64,000 bases of DNA from Ruminococcaceae bacterium UBA2854 (GCA_002350765.1 DEFK01000037.1:1-64000); one strand, 5' to 3'; shown: positions 35,291 through 43,930, numbered from the stretch's first letter. Notes: a model not told the origin generated them from the sequence alone. Made by a program: numbers and translations.

Positions 35291-36877
35291 ATGAAAGCAT
35301 TATTTAAAATAACAACCGCGTTGTTAATAATTTTAACAATAACGGTTTCCGCGTTCAGCGCGGGCGCGGCTGAAATCACCCACAGTAATCATCAAAAACA
35401 GTTTAAGAACAATTCGGGCGTTAAGTTCAAAAACAGCTTCGATACTTTAACTCTGCCCTCTAAATACAGCTCTAAGGACGAGGGGTTCTGTACAAGTGTT
35501 AAAAGACAAATCGGTGAAACCTGCTGGATATACTCCTCGGTTTCTTCGATAGAGTCAACCCTGCTTAGAAACAATCTTTTTACCTCTGATATCAGCACGG
35601 ATTCCATCGACCGCTGGGGTTCAACGAGAGATAACGGCGAGGGCTGGATTCGCAACTTAAACGATGAGGGAACTACTTTAATTTCTATGGGATATTTTAC
35701 AAGCCGCGGCGGCCCTGTTGAAAACGGGAGCGATACCGTAAAGCACGCCGTCAACGCTATTTCCTATTATGAAAAAGGCGACAACAACCTTATTAAACTC
35801 GCGATTATGAGAAACGGCGCGGTGACAAGCAGTTTTCTTACGGACAGCTACGCTTACAGCAAAGACCGAACCTCGTATTGTCTTACCGATGAAATAGAAG
35901 CGTATACAGGTCATTCTATTTCTGTTGTCGGCTGGGATGATAATTACAGCAAGGAGCACTTCGACAGAAATTATACCCCGAAAAACGACGGCGCGTGGCT
36001 ATGTAAAAACAGTTACGGCGAAAACTATAACACAATAGGCGGGTATCTCTGGATTTCTTACGAGGACTTTTTCCTTTTTAACAGCGATTACTTCGACCCG
36101 AGCTTTTCGATTGAGAGAATCGAACCTGTAAAAAACGGCGAACACCTTTATCAGAATGAGGAATTCGGCGCTACATACAATTTTGGTTATATAAAAGACT
36201 CCGATATAACTTACTTTAACGTATTCGATTTTTCTAAGGAAGGCAACTGTCTTGAAAAGGTAATATTCGAGACTACTTCTCTTGGCGCTAAATACAACGT
36301 GTATTACACGCCTGTTGACAGCAGCGGTACTCCCGTTAATGACAGAAGCAAATGGCAGCTTATTAAAAAGGATACCGTAAACTACAACGGCTATATATGC
36401 GTTGACACGGACAACACGGTTATCCCCGCTGAAAAAGGCGCTATCGCGGTTGAGATTAATACCGACGTCGCGAAATACAATGTTTCCAATAATCTCGGCG
36501 TAAGCGAATGGCTTAGAGACAGCACTTCAAAAACGATGCGATTTATGGACACCTGCGAAAGCGGCGAATCGTTCGTAACCTTTAACGGCGAGATCGTAGA
36601 CGTTCGGGATTATTATATAAATGAACTCAACGACTATATAGGCGGTACGCTCGTTATAAAAGCGGTTACGAATAAAAAGGTCGATACTACGGTAAAGGGC
36701 GACGTTGACTACAACGAAAGAGTTAATATAACGGACGCTACTTTAATTCAGAAGCACCTTTCGAAATCTAAGCTTTTAGAAAGTCACAAGCTCAAAAACG
36801 CCGACTTCAATAACGACGGAAAGGTCGATATTAGAGATACGACCGCTATTCAGAAGCACATAGCAAAATTAGATTAA
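35291..36877 (+). CDS. Secreted papain-family (C1) cysteine protease with C-terminal dockerin
   Basis: 528 residues. After the signal peptide, a C1-type peptidase core: oxyanion Gln73 and Cys78 in KRQIGETCWIYSS, His208 in YTGHSISVVGWDD, Asn240 in WLCKNSYGENY. All catalytic residues are present. A lectin-like beta domain (about 270-460) follows, then a two-repeat dockerin (about 469-528, GDVDYNERVNITDATLIQK and ADFNNDGKVDIRDTTAIQK). ATG chosen because AGGTGG is 5 nt upstream; the longer GTG start overlaps that RBS. A protease recruited by a dockerin may trim complex members, attack protein around starch granules, or regulate the assembly. The target is unknown. Confidence 0.92.
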   Translation: MKALFKITTALLIILTITVSAFSAGAAEITHSNHQKQFKNNSGVKFKNSFDTLTLPSKYSSKDEGFCTSVKRQIGETCWIYSSVSSIESTLLRNNLFTSDISTDSIDRWGSTRDNGEGWIRNLNDEGTTLISMGYFTSRGGPVENGSDTVKHAVNAISYYEKGDNNLIKLAIMRNGAVTSSFLTDSYAYSKDRTSYCLTDEIEAYTGHSISVVGWDDNYSKEHFDRNYTPKNDGAWLCKNSYGENYNTIGGYLWISYEDFFLFNSDYFDPSFSIERIEPVKNGEHLYQNEEFGATYNFGYIKDSDITYFNVFDFSKEGNCLEKVIFETTSLGAKYNVYYTPVDSSGTPVNDRSKWQLIKKDTVNYNGYICVDTDNTVIPAEKGAIAVEINTDVAKYNVSNNLGVSEWLRDSTSKTMRFMDTCESGESFVTFNGEIVDVRDYYINELNDYIGGTLVIKAVTNKKVDTTVKGDVDYNERVNITDATLIQKHLSKSKLLESHKLKNADFNNDGKVDIRDTTAIQKHIAKLD

Positions 36878-36883
36878 ACGTTT

Positions 36884-36913
36884 AAACGGTCAGCTTTCGC
36901 TGACCGTTTTTAT
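36884..36913. terminator. Bidirectional terminator
   Basis: AAACGGTCAGC, TTTC loop, GCTGACCGTTTTTAT between the converging protease and CHAP genes. It overlaps the last codon of the CHAP gene. Confidence 0.9.
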
Positions 36914-37689
36914 ACAGAGGAAGTATAGTCAATTACACAGTAACCGACATTACCGTCGTAATACGCTTTCCCCCACGTATAGCCGTTTTCTTTAAAGAAT
37001 GTTGTTATATAAATATCGCTTCCGTCAGGGATTACATCAATTATATCGGCGTTAATGCCCGCGTATTCCCTGAAATTCAATCCGTCAGCCGCGCTTATTC
37101 TACGCAGAGCGCCTAGGCGTTTATTATTCGAAACAAAATCGGACGGGTAAATATAGCCCTGGAACTCCCAGCCGCTTTGCCCTGGATTCTTTTCGTAAAT
37201 ATCCGAATACGTAAGATAAAAACGCTCTCCGTTATACGCGGAATTTGAAAACGTGATAACGTCTCCGTCAATCTCCTCCACTACAGCGACGTGACCGCCG
37301 TACTCGTTATCGAAGCACGCAACCGCGCCGAGCTTAGGAGTATTACCGTAGGGATAGATTCTGTTAGCTTTATTATAGCCGTACCAGTCGCGGGCGTTGC
37401 CTGTAGATAGCCGAGGCTTGGTTTTCAACATTTCGTATACCCTGCCCCACGCGTACGCGGTACAATTTGGCATACCGAAACCGCTGTTGTAAAAAACATT
37501 TTCCTCATAATAATAACAGTTAGTATACTCGGGCGCTGTCATCCTAGGCTCGAAAACTCTGTCGTTTCGCCGCGTCAGACCGACTGAAGCGCATATAGCC
37601 GAAAGAATAACTCCCGCGCAAAGGACAGCCGCCGTACCCTTTTTAATTAAACTGTGAATATCAATTACCACCTTTTTATATGATAACAA
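36910..37689 (-). CDS. Secreted CHAP-domain peptidoglycan hydrolase with SH3-like domain (start uncertain)
   Basis: Probable amidase/endopeptidase of the cell wall. After an N-terminal hydrophobic signal the CHAP domain shows Cys in MPNCTAYAWGRV and His in YGGHVAVVEEI, and a C-terminal SH3b-like domain (about 190-259) has LNFREYAGINADIIDVIPDGS. The longest frame begins with TTG at 37687-37689, without any RBS. The only RBS-like sequence, AAGGTGG (37669-37675 on the complement), lies inside it and points to an ATT codon 8 nt downstream (complement of 37658-37660). So the real start may be a rare ATT or the GTG in that site. Domain call is firm; start is not. Confidence 0.85.
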   Translation of the reverse strand: MLSYKKVVIDIHSLIKKGTAAVLCAGVILSAICASVGLTRRNDRVFEPRMTAPEYTNCYYYEENVFYNSGFGMPNCTAYAWGRVYEMLKTKPRLSTGNARDWYGYNKANRIYPYGNTPKLGAVACFDNEYGGHVAVVEEIDGDVITFSNSAYNGERFYLTYSDIYEKNPGQSGWEFQGYIYPSDFVSNNKRLGALRRISAADGLNFREYAGINADIIDVIPDGSDIYITTFFKENGYTWGKAYYDGNVGYCVIDYTSSV

Positions 37690-37887
37690 TATTATGAGGA
37701 AAGATTTACTAATTATTCATTTTTTATTCACATATATTATTTACAAATCCAAAAAAGTTTCTTATAATAAACTAGACGGCGAGCCGCCGCTCCCAATCAC
37801 GCCTTTGGAAAAGTTTGCTTATTTCAAAAGCCTTCTTAAACGGCGTGGTCTGAACAAAGCATTTTCTATTAAAAAAGGATGGTGTTT

Positions 37888-38733
37888 ATGTACCAATTAG
37901 CTAAAACCGTTAAAGACGTAAACGGCTTAGTAAAAGAGTTTCAAAAGCTGTTTTCTCCGAAGCACTTTATGGACTTAATATACTGCGGAGTGTTCATACT
38001 GGTAGCGCTTCTTTTGACTAAGATAGTAATTCAACTGTTAAAAAAATATTCGCAGAAAAAAGAAATTGACCCGTCGCTGACGAAATTCTTTGTCAGGGTT
38101 ATATGGACAATCAGCATTGTTATTATAATAATGAAATTCCTCTCACTGCTCAATTTCTCGGGCGCGGGATTAATAGCGGCGTTCTCGGCGGCAGCCGCGG
38201 CGTTAGCTCTGGCTCTAAAGGATAACCTGACCGACATAACGGGCGGTATTGTTATTCTATTCACCAAGCCGTTTGTAACAGGTGATTTTATTGAATTCAG
38301 CGACCACAAGGGTTATGTCGAAAAGATAGACTTAATGCACACATATCTTCGTACATACGACGATACTAATGTTGTTATACCCAACAGATGCTTAACAACG
38401 ACAGAAGTTACCAATCACACAAAAAATCCCGAAGTCAGGGTTCAGATATTCGTACCGATAAGCTACGAGGAGGACGCTGATAAGGTTAAAACCATTATCC
38501 TAGGCGTTATCGGTAATATAGACAATATTATCGAGGACGAGAGGTTCACTCCACAGGTAAGGCTTGAACGATTCAGCGAGAGCTCGGTTGATTTAGTAGT
38601 AAGAGTCTGGACTAACTTTAAGAATTACTGGAAGGTTTACTACGCGCTTATGGAGGGTATAAAGAAAGAGTTCGAGCACCACAGCATTGTTATTCCGTAC
38701 AATCAGCTGGACGTACATCTTGATAAGAATTGA
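37888..38733 (+). CDS. mscS: Small-conductance mechanosensitive channel
   Basis: Osmotic safety valve in the inner membrane, 281 residues. Three helices (about 27-50, 67-90, 95-120); the third has the Gly/Ala-rich pore line FSGAGLIAAFSAAAAALALALKD. NLTDITGGIVILFTKPFVTGD and TYDDTNVVIPN follow as the beta domain of MscS. I start at ATG 37888, spaced 8 nt from AAAGGA; an ATG three codons earlier abuts the RBS. The TGA stop lies inside an AATTGAAAATTGAGAATG repeat. Confidence 0.93.
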   Translation: MYQLAKTVKDVNGLVKEFQKLFSPKHFMDLIYCGVFILVALLLTKIVIQLLKKYSQKKEIDPSLTKFFVRVIWTISIVIIIMKFLSLLNFSGAGLIAAFSAAAAALALALKDNLTDITGGIVILFTKPFVTGDFIEFSDHKGYVEKIDLMHTYLRTYDDTNVVIPNRCLTTTEVTNHTKNPEVRVQIFVPISYEEDADKVKTIILGVIGNIDNIIEDERFTPQVRLERFSESSVDLVVRVWTNFKNYWKVYYALMEGIKKEFEHHSIVIPYNQLDVHLDKN

Positions 38734-38941
38734 AAATTGAGAATGAATGACGCATATTCAGCTTAAATTTATCAATACCCATTCATTCTCTACAGAATTA
38801 ATAGCACCTAACGGTTTTAGCCGTCAGGTGCTTTTTTTACAAATTATTCGATTATCAATACAGTCGGTAAAAAGCGGTTGAGATATATTTTATCTTTCCG
38901 CTCGACCAAAATTCTCAACTCTACATTCTCAATTCTCAATT
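38728..38941. repeat. Inverted repeat region between converging mscS and ABC exporter genes
   Basis: AATTGAAAATTGAGAATG at the left and its mirror CATTCTCAATTCTCAATTG at the right enclose the gap and run into both coding ends. Inside are 11-bp perfect arms GAGAATGAATG (38739-38749) and CATTCATTCTC (38780-38790), a terminator, and a degenerate GGTCGGG-type hairpin (about 38862-38907). Confidence 0.8.
38803..38838 (+). terminator. Rho-independent terminator of mscS
   Basis: AGCACCTAACGG, TTTTAG loop, CCGTCAGGTGCT, then TTTTTTT. Confidence 0.9.
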
Positions 38942-40653
38942 GACTTACATATAATCTTCTTATCCTCGATTCGTACTTCCTTATCGCAAACCTTATAAGC
39001 GGCTTTTTTATGGGAAATAAGAATACAGGTTTTATTCTTTAAGTTTTCGATATTCTCAAGCAGCTTGAGCTCTGTTTTTTCGTCGAGAGCGGAGGTCGCC
39101 TCGTCGAGAATGATAATAGAAGCGTTACAGAGTATCGCTCTCGCGATAGCTACACGCTGAATCTGTCCTTCGGAAAGACCTGTTCCCTTTTCACCGAGAA
39201 CGGTATCAAGTCCCTCGGGAAGCTCGTCGATAAAATCAGCGCACGCGATTTTAGCGGCTTTCATAATTTCCTCGTCGGAAGCTTCGGGACGGACAAAGGA
39301 TATATTATCCCTTATCGTTCCCGAGAGCAGGAAGTTACCCTGCGGTACATAAGCGAACATTCCTCTGACGTTCTTATCGACAATTATCTTAGAGCCGTCC
39401 TTTTTCTTAAGATAAATCTCGCCGTGAGTTACAGGGAAAACGTCTAAGAGAAGCTTTGTAAGCGTACTTTTACCAATACCCGAAATACCCGTAATAACGA
39501 TAAACTCGCCTTTTTTAATACTCAGGCTTGTATCGTAAAGCACGATATCGCGATCGTAGCTGAAAGTAATATCCTCAAACTCGATCGACTCGAGATTATC
39601 GTAAAGCTCATTTAAATCTATAGAATTATTTATTTCCTCGATATGCTCATCGGGGAATTTTTCAATTTCAATTATACGCTCGGCAGAGGCTAAAGCCTGG
39701 TAATACTGCGGGAGTATTGAGGTTAAGCCCTGAATCGGCGTCTGAATCTGGGATACGAGCGAGAGTATCTCGGTTAAAAGTCCGTATGTAATTACGCCCT
39801 CTAAAATCTGGAACGAGCCCCATATTAGACCGTAGATATACGCGAATAAAAAGATAACGGAAAAGCCCATTGTCGAGGCAATAGAGATATAGTTTCTCTT
39901 TCGCTTAACACGGAAATTAATCCACTGGAGCTTTTCGGATTCATTAGCTATACGCTTAACCTTGTTAAACACTCTGATAACAAGCAGGCTCGACAGACTT
40001 TCCTGCATAAAGCTTCTTACCTTACCGTCAGTTTCCTGGGCGCGTTTGTGGAGATTTTTCAGCGTGCCTTTAAACAGGAGCATAATAAATAATATAACAG
40101 CTCCGCCGATTACGAATACAAGCGCGAAACGCCAGTCTATCGAAAACAGCACAATAAATATACCCGTAAGCTTTACAATAAAGTAAGTAACATTCGGCAC
40201 TATATTCATTATCGCGCTGAGAATAACGTCTATATCGCTCGTCAGCCTTGTCATAAGCTCGCCTGTATGGAACTTAGTCACCTTAGCGTAGTCTTTTTTC
40301 AGTATCGTCTCGAAAAGATGGGATTTAATACTGATTTCAAGCTTAGACGTCGCGTTAAATGATACGATCCTTGAAAATACATTAAGGAGAATCTGTAACA
40401 GCGTTACCGATACAAGCGCCGCGGAAAAGAACAATACCTTTTCAGCGTCGTGGTCATAAGCCGCGGAGTCTACAATTCCGCGCGCGAGCTGAGCTATCGC
40501 TACTCCAATATAAGCTAGCGCCGCGTATATAACAGCGTTCAGAATAATATTATGAAGCTGCGGCAGTGAATGCTTAGCTATCCATTTAGTGGTATCCTTA
40601 TCAAATTTTTTTACATCTTTTAAATAAGAGGTTGAGAATGTTTTTTTATTCAA
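38929..40653 (-). CDS. ABC exporter, fused permease and ATPase
   Basis: 574 residues, six-helix permease (about 35-310) then an ATPase with Walker A TGISGIGKSTL, signature LSEGQIQRVAIARA and Walker B IIILDEATSALDE. No C39 peptidase domain at the N-terminus. It starts 3 bp after a soluble S26-type peptidase gene, itself overlapping a PqqD gene, so the three form one unit and the exported substrate may be a small peptide (inference). The last residues and the TGA stop are encoded by an ATTGAGAATTGAGAATG repeat, so the original C-terminus may have been replaced by the repeat. Confidence 0.92.
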   Translation of the reverse strand: MNKKTFSTSYLKDVKKFDKDTTKWIAKHSLPQLHNIILNAVIYAALAYIGVAIAQLARGIVDSAAYDHDAEKVLFFSAALVSVTLLQILLNVFSRIVSFNATSKLEISIKSHLFETILKKDYAKVTKFHTGELMTRLTSDIDVILSAIMNIVPNVTYFIVKLTGIFIVLFSIDWRFALVFVIGGAVILFIMLLFKGTLKNLHKRAQETDGKVRSFMQESLSSLLVIRVFNKVKRIANESEKLQWINFRVKRKRNYISIASTMGFSVIFLFAYIYGLIWGSFQILEGVITYGLLTEILSLVSQIQTPIQGLTSILPQYYQALASAERIIEIEKFPDEHIEEINNSIDLNELYDNLESIEFEDITFSYDRDIVLYDTSLSIKKGEFIVITGISGIGKSTLTKLLLDVFPVTHGEIYLKKKDGSKIIVDKNVRGMFAYVPQGNFLLSGTIRDNISFVRPEASDEEIMKAAKIACADFIDELPEGLDTVLGEKGTGLSEGQIQRVAIARAILCNASIIILDEATSALDEKTELKLLENIENLKNKTCILISHKKAAYKVCDKEVRIEDKKIICKSIEN

Positions 40654-40656
40654 AAT

Positions 40657-41121
40657 CTATCCCCGCTTAATTGTAGATTTAACCTTAGATTTCAACGTCC
40701 TGTATCCCCTGCGGAAAGGACGGGAGTAAAACTGGTATTCGCAGTATAATCTGTACATAGGATGAGTGGTTGTGTACATTTTACCCTTGCGGTAAAAAGC
40801 GGTAACGACCGCTATAATATCCTCGGGCTTAATATTATATTCCTTAGCTACGTTATTATCGCCGAGCATAATATACGAGCCGTCCTTCTGAAAGCCCGCC
40901 ACCCTGTGGATAACGTAGGAATCCGTTTCTCTGCGATAGTAAAAAGCTACGTCGGAAAGATGAAGCCTGCCCTCGGGCTTTTTAAGAAGTACCATATCCT
41001 CGCCGCCGTGAAGCATAGGAAGCATACTGTTTCCGTTCGGAACGAAGGATACTGTTTTTCCGTTTTCTAACTGCTCCCTCATTATGGGGAGAATTTCTTC
41101 AAGACTGAATGTTTTATTCAA
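40657..41121 (-). CDS. S24/S26-family peptidase, soluble (signal-peptidase-like)
   Basis: 154 residues with the S26 signature: PNGNSMLPML (catalytic Ser, about residue 32), DVAFYYRRETDSYVIHRVAG (His in the SipW/archaeal-type position in place of Lys) and IMLGDNN. Unlike signal peptidases there is no transmembrane helix, so it would work in the cytoplasm; the C-terminus is very basic. It overlaps PqqD by 8 bp and is 3 bp from the exporter gene. Probably cleaves a leader or processes a peptide before export; the substrate is not visible. Confidence 0.82.
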   Translation of the reverse strand: MNKTFSLEEILPIMREQLENGKTVSFVPNGNSMLPMLHGGEDMVLLKKPEGRLHLSDVAFYYRRETDSYVIHRVAGFQKDGSYIMLGDNNVAKEYNIKPEDIIAVVTAFYRKGKMYTTTHPMYRLYCEYQFYSRPFRRGYRTLKSKVKSTIKRG

Positions 41122-41377
41122 GAATACCCGCGTCCTTAACCTTAGAAATAAAGCGTTTTACATCGGCTCTAGCGACTGTTTCTTCTACGTCATATTCGGA
41201 TAAAAGAGCCTCTACAAGCTCGTCCTCGGTAGCTCCCTTTTGAAGCGCCTCAAAAAGGCAAGCTCCGCTTTCGTTAAGGTTGACCATACCGCTGAAATCA
41301 ACTACAGCTTCTCCTACGGGCACGACTATATAGGAATCGGAAACTTTCCTTAAAATAAAATCCTTTTTTACTTTCAT
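41114..41377 (-). CDS. PqqD-family peptide chaperone (RiPP recognition element)
   Basis: 87-residue winged-helix protein of the PqqD type: FILRKVSDSYIVVPVGEA, a central VNLNESGACLFEAL and the helical C-terminus ADVKRFISKVKDAG are typical. Such proteins bind leader peptides of ribosomally made natural products. Here no radical-SAM or cyclodehydratase partner and no precursor is adjacent. RBS GAGG precedes the ATG; a dedicated promoter lies upstream. Confidence 0.85.
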   Translation of the reverse strand: MKVKKDFILRKVSDSYIVVPVGEAVVDFSGMVNLNESGACLFEALQKGATEDELVEALLSEYDVEETVARADVKRFISKVKDAGILE

Positions 41378-41414
41378 AATATGAACCTCAATTCATAACT
41401 ATATTAACAGACTA

Positions 41415-41443
41415 ATTATATATCATAAGTTAAAAAAATGCAA
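41415..41443 (-). promoter_or_regulatory. Sigma-A promoter of the PqqD/S26/ABC cassette
   Basis: On the minus strand TTGCAT (complement of 41438-41443), 17 bp, perfect TATAAT (complement of 41415-41420), 38 bp upstream of the PqqD ATG. Confidence 0.7.
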
Positions 41444-41461
41444 ACATTTTTTTATTCCTAA

Positions 41462-41492
41462 AAAGAAAAAAGGCAGGTATAAAACCTGCCTT
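41462..41492 (-). terminator. Terminator of the rplJ-rplL operon
   Basis: On the minus strand AAGGCAGGT, TTTATA loop region, ACCTGCCTT followed by TTTTCTTTTT. Confidence 0.9.
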
Positions 41493-41508
41493 AATATTAG
41501 AAATTGAA

Positions 41509-41886
41509 TTATTTAAGTTCAACCTCAGCGCCTGCTTCTTCGAGCTTAGTCTTCATCTCTTCAGCGTCTTCCTTAGATACGCCTTCCTTAAGAACCTTGG
41601 GAGCTCCGTCAACTAAAGCCTTAGCTTCCTTAAGTCCGAGACCTGTGATCTCACGAACAACCTTAATTACGTTGATCTTCTTTGCGCCGGCAGACTTGAG
41701 CTCTACGTCAAACTCAGTCTTCTCAGCAGCGCCGCCCTCAGCGCCAGCAGCGGGACCTGCAACAGCTACAGCAGCAGCGGCAGATACACCAAATTCATCC
41801 TCTACAGCGTGTACGAGATCAGCGAGCTCGAGAACTGTAAGGCCTTTTAATTCTTCAATAATAGCAGTAATCTTATCAGATGCCAT
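41509..41886 (-). CDS. rplL: Ribosomal protein L7/L12
   Basis: Stalk protein of the 50S subunit. 125 residues: N-terminal dimerisation helix region, Ala/Gly hinge (VAVAGPAAGAEGGAAEKTEF), and C-terminal GLGLKEAKALVDGAPK factor-binding domain. Last gene of the cluster before a terminator. Confidence 0.98.
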   Translation of the reverse strand: MASDKITAIIEELKGLTVLELADLVHAVEDEFGVSAAAAVAVAGPAAGAEGGAAEKTEFDVELKSAGAKKINVIKVVREITGLGLKEAKALVDGAPKVLKEGVSKEDAEEMKTKLEEAGAEVELK

Positions 41887-41938
41887 TTTTATTTACCTCC
41901 ATATTAGTAATTAGTTAATTTTAAAAATTGTTGAAGCA

Positions 41939-42562
41939 TTATTCAGCTTCTTTTTCGTCAGCTTCCTTTGCGGGAGCTTCCTCAGCCTTAGCCTCCTCAG
42001 CGGGAGCTTCTTCAGCTTTAGCCTCCTCAGCGGGAGCCTCTTCCTTCTCGGCAGGCTTGCAATTCTCTACTCCGCCCTCGTCAACGATAGCCTGAATAAC
42101 ACGAGCAAACGCTGAGATAGGAGCCTGGAACGCGCCGAGAACATTTGCGAGAAGAACATCTCTTGTCGGGAGTTTAGCGAGCGAGTTGATAGTATCTAAA
42201 TCTACAACCTCACCATCCATAAAACCTGACTTAATCTCGAAGAAATCGTGATCCTTCGCGAAGTTAGCCAGAATACGAGCGGCTGCCGCGTAATCCTCAT
42301 CGCTTGTAGCGATAGCTGTAGTACCTGTAAGTACGCTGTCCATCTCGGAAAGTCCCGCGACTTCGTTAGCGCGCTTTAAAAGAGTATTCTTTACAACAGT
42401 ATACTTAACGTCGTTCTCACGAAGTTCCTTACGTAGCTTTGTATCGTCCTCAACGTTAATACCCTTGTAGCTTACTACAACACCCATTACAGAGTTCTTC
42501 AGTCTTTCAGCTAAATCGGCTACGATAGCCTGTTTAGCCTCTAAAGCACTTTTACTTGGCAA
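41939..42562 (-). CDS. rplJ: Ribosomal protein L10 with acidic Ala/Glu tail
   Basis: Stalk base protein. Start is TTG (complement of 42560-42562) with GGAGG 8 nt upstream; the ATG 5 codons earlier sits inside that RBS and longer frames run into the leader. The protein begins with PSKSALEAKQAIVADLAERLK, as L10 does. It is 207 residues, about 30-40 longer than usual, because of a C-terminal tail of repeated APAEEAKAEE units. Expression is controlled by the L10 leader just upstream. Confidence 0.96.
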   Translation of the reverse strand: MPSKSALEAKQAIVADLAERLKNSVMGVVVSYKGINVEDDTKLRKELRENDVKYTVVKNTLLKRANEVAGLSEMDSVLTGTTAIATSDEDYAAAARILANFAKDHDFFEIKSGFMDGEVVDLDTINSLAKLPTRDVLLANVLGAFQAPISAFARVIQAIVDEGGVENCKPAEKEEAPAEEAKAEEAPAEEAKAEEAPAKEADEKEAE

Positions 42563-42603
42563 AATTTTCACCTCCATATTAATTTTTAAAAATTTCGCCA
42601 ATC

Positions 42604-42720
42604 TAAAAAAATCTCCCCACAAGACGTGAGGAGACGATACATACATTTTTGCATCTTCCTCGGCAGGCGGATTAATCCATTATGTCAAAGACACCTGCTG
42701 TCTTTAGAACAGCGATATAT
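42604..42720 (-). promoter_or_regulatory. L10 leader (ribosomal protein autoregulatory element)
   Basis: The minus strand between rplA and rplJ reads AAAGACAGCAGGTGTC ... TTAATCCGCCTGCCGAGG, the conserved arms of the L10 leader that binds the L10-L12 complex. It ends in the attenuator hairpin TCTCCTCAC ... GTGGGGAGA followed by TTTTTTT (42604-42635). Excess L10/L12 would terminate transcription before rplJL. Confidence 0.88.
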
Positions 42721-42754
42721 ATAACGCAGAGCGTTATTTGTTAGTTATCAGCAA

Positions 42755-43450
42755 TTAAACGCTGAATTTAGCGGGGCTGATACGTACTGACGGTCCCATT
42801 GTAGATGTAACCGCGCAGGACTTGATATACTGACCCTTAGCGGCAGCGGGCTTAGCCTTAATAATAGCTTCCATAAGAGCGTCGAAGTTCTCTTTAAGCT
42901 TAGCTTCGCCGAAGCTTGCCTTACCAATCGGGCAGTGGATAATATTTGTCTTGTCAAGACGGTACTCAATCTTACCAGCCTTAGCTTCCTTAACCGCGCG
43001 AGCGATATCGGGAGTTACAGTACCAGCCTTGGGGTTAGGCATTAATCCACGAGGTCCGAGGATTTTACCGAGACGACCTACAAGACCCATGCAATCGGGA
43101 GTTGTAACAAGTACGTCGAAGTCCATCCAGTTTTCAGTCTGGATTTTCTGTGTCATATCCTCAGCGCCTACGAAGTCAGCGCCTGCTTCTTTAGCGGCGT
43201 CCTCGTTAGGTCCTTTGCAGATTGCGAGAACCTTAACGTTTTTACCCGTACCGTTAGGAAGTACGAGCGCGCCTCTGACCTGCTGGTCAGCGTGACGGCC
43301 GTCAACACCGAGACGAACGTGAAGCTCTACAGTTTCATCGAACTTAGCGGTGGCAGTTTTTACAACTGTCGCGATAGCCTCGTCAATATCATATGTTTTA
43401 TCTCTGTCGATAAGCTTAGCGTTCTCGACATATTTCTTACCGTGTTTCAT
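42755..43450 (-). CDS. rplA: Ribosomal protein L1
   Basis: 231 residues, 23S rRNA L1-stalk protein and translational repressor. HVRLGVDGRHADQQVRG, the conserved LGPRGLMPNPKAGTV and the terminal SVAVTSTMGPSVRI-like block (here SCAVTSTMGPSVRI) are visible. GGAGG precedes the ATG. Between rplK and rplJ in the usual order. Confidence 0.98.
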   Translation of the reverse strand: MKHGKKYVENAKLIDRDKTYDIDEAIATVVKTATAKFDETVELHVRLGVDGRHADQQVRGALVLPNGTGKNVKVLAICKGPNEDAAKEAGADFVGAEDMTQKIQTENWMDFDVLVTTPDCMGLVGRLGKILGPRGLMPNPKAGTVTPDIARAVKEAKAGKIEYRLDKTNIIHCPIGKASFGEAKLKENFDALMEAIIKAKPAAAKGQYIKSCAVTSTMGPSVRISPAKFSV

Positions 43451-43504
43451 CAGTTTTCCTCCATAATTAGGTGGTCAAGCGGATATTCCTCCCACCCGGA
43501 TTAA

Positions 43505-43930
43505 TTAGTCTACTACTTCGATACCCATACTTCTCGCTGTACCAGCGATCATACTCATAGCAGTTTCAATGCTTCCTGCGTTGAGGTCAGGCATCTTTGT
43601 TTCAGCAATTTTCTGAACCTGTTCACGGGTAATCTTTGCTACCTTCTGCTTATTAGGCACACCTGAACCGCTTTCGATTCCGCATGCTTTCTTGATTAAT
43701 ACAGCTGCGGGAGGAGTCTTTGTGATAAATGTGAAAGAACGATCCGCGTATACTGTAATAACTACAGGAATTAAAAGTCCTGCGTCCTGTCTTGTGCGCT
43801 CATTAAAATCCTTTGTGAACGCGACAATGTTTACACCGTGCTGACCGAGAGCCGGTCCTACGGGTGGTGCCGGAGTAGCTTTTCCGGCAGGTATCTGCAG
43901 CTTAATTAAGCCAACTACCTTTTGAGCCAT
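43505..43930 (-). CDS. rplK: Ribosomal protein L11
   Basis: 141 residues. Begins AQKVVGLIKLQIPAGKATP followed by PPVGPALGQHGVNI, the classic L11 N-terminus; C-terminus ends GTARSMGIEV. TTGGAGGTG precedes the ATG. The 120-bp gap to nusG contains two short hairpins (one near 44024-44050, one near 43975-44000) that may modulate readthrough. Confidence 0.98.
   Translation of the reverse strand: MAQKVVGLIKLQIPAGKATPAPPVGPALGQHGVNIVAFTKDFNERTRQDAGLLIPVVITVYADRSFTFITKTPPAAVLIKKACGIESGSGVPNKQKVAKITREQVQKIAETKMPDLNAGSIETAMSMIAGTARSMGIEVVD

Noticed and set aside
37694..37900. 68-codon plus-strand frame before mscS
   Set aside because: No RBS, no recognisable similarity, and it ends inside the mscS start region; the composition is mixed.
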